5,894 bases of DNA from Anaerolineales bacterium (GTDB taxonomy: Bacteria > Chloroflexota > Anaerolineae > 4572-78 > NAK82). Location: the NCBI GenBank assembly GCA_024643945.1, contig JAHELX010000279.1, positions 1-5,894 on the forward strand, read 5' to 3'. The translations under genes and the position numbers were made by a program. Within the stretch, counting starts at the first letter, position 1, and every line of letters begins with the position of its first letter. Below the pieces are notes generated by a model. That model ran no database searches and was not told where the DNA came from. It saw only the letters and a list, made by a program, of their open reading frames with translations. This document shows, one piece after another, positions 5,844 to 5,894 of the stretch.

Positions 5844-5894
5844 TAGGACGGCAAAGTGGTCAACAGATATTCAACCACATAGGATGCACGCTGT
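5844..5894. other. Partial upstream region of icmA, no clear signal
   Basis: These 51 bases at the right edge contain no gene that can be supported. TTGACC and TTGAAT occur on the minus strand but without a convincing -10 box at the right distance, so the icmA promoter is either weak or beyond the window. Confidence 0.4.

Overview
This is a moderately GC-rich bacterial window in which every gene I can support lies on the minus strand, so transcription runs from the right edge (5894) to the left edge (1). In transcription order the genes are: a large subunit of an adenosylcobalamin-dependent acyl-CoA mutase (4131-5810); its small B12-binding subunit (3476-3907); a MeaB/ArgK-type GTPase chaperone (2317-3363); a beta-class carbonic anhydrase with an apparent frameshift (1682-2324); a histidine-phosphatase-superfamily protein (1011-1685); and a ribose-phosphate pyrophosphokinase (PRPP synthetase) that runs off the left edge (1-850). 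No tRNA, rRNA, CRISPR array or transposase was recognised. The organism cannot be named from the sequence. The split mutase and the divergent PRPP synthetase remind me of Chloroflexota-type genomes, but this is a weak inference.

The central unit is the B12 mutase system: catalytic subunit, cobalamin subunit and the G-protein that loads and protects the cofactor. Generic annotation would probably call the large subunit methylmalonyl-CoA mutase. However, its two substrate-specificity positions are Phe89 and Gln207, where methylmalonyl-CoA mutase has Tyr and Arg. This is the isobutyryl-CoA mutase (Icm) pattern, so the likely reaction is isobutyryl-CoA to n-butyryl-CoA or a related branched acyl-CoA rearrangement. 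The three genes are together a split counterpart of the fused protein IcmF.

The 223-bp gap between the two mutase subunit genes is rich in signals. It holds a 15-bp-armed inverted repeat directly after the large-subunit stop, a near-consensus sigma70 promoter (TTGACG-17-TATAAT), a 16-bp operator-like palindrome in the leader, and a repeated 10-mer. The small subunit, GTPase and carbonic anhydrase genes therefore probably have their own regulated transcript.

Downstream genes are tightly packed: the GTPase and carbonic anhydrase overlap by 8 bp, and the carbonic anhydrase and phosphatase overlap by 4 bp (ATGA). The carbonic anhydrase start codon has a good ribosome binding site, but its frame is broken by one extra base in a run of six T. 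A 160-bp gap then precedes the PRPP synthetase gene and holds a hairpin and a plausible promoter.
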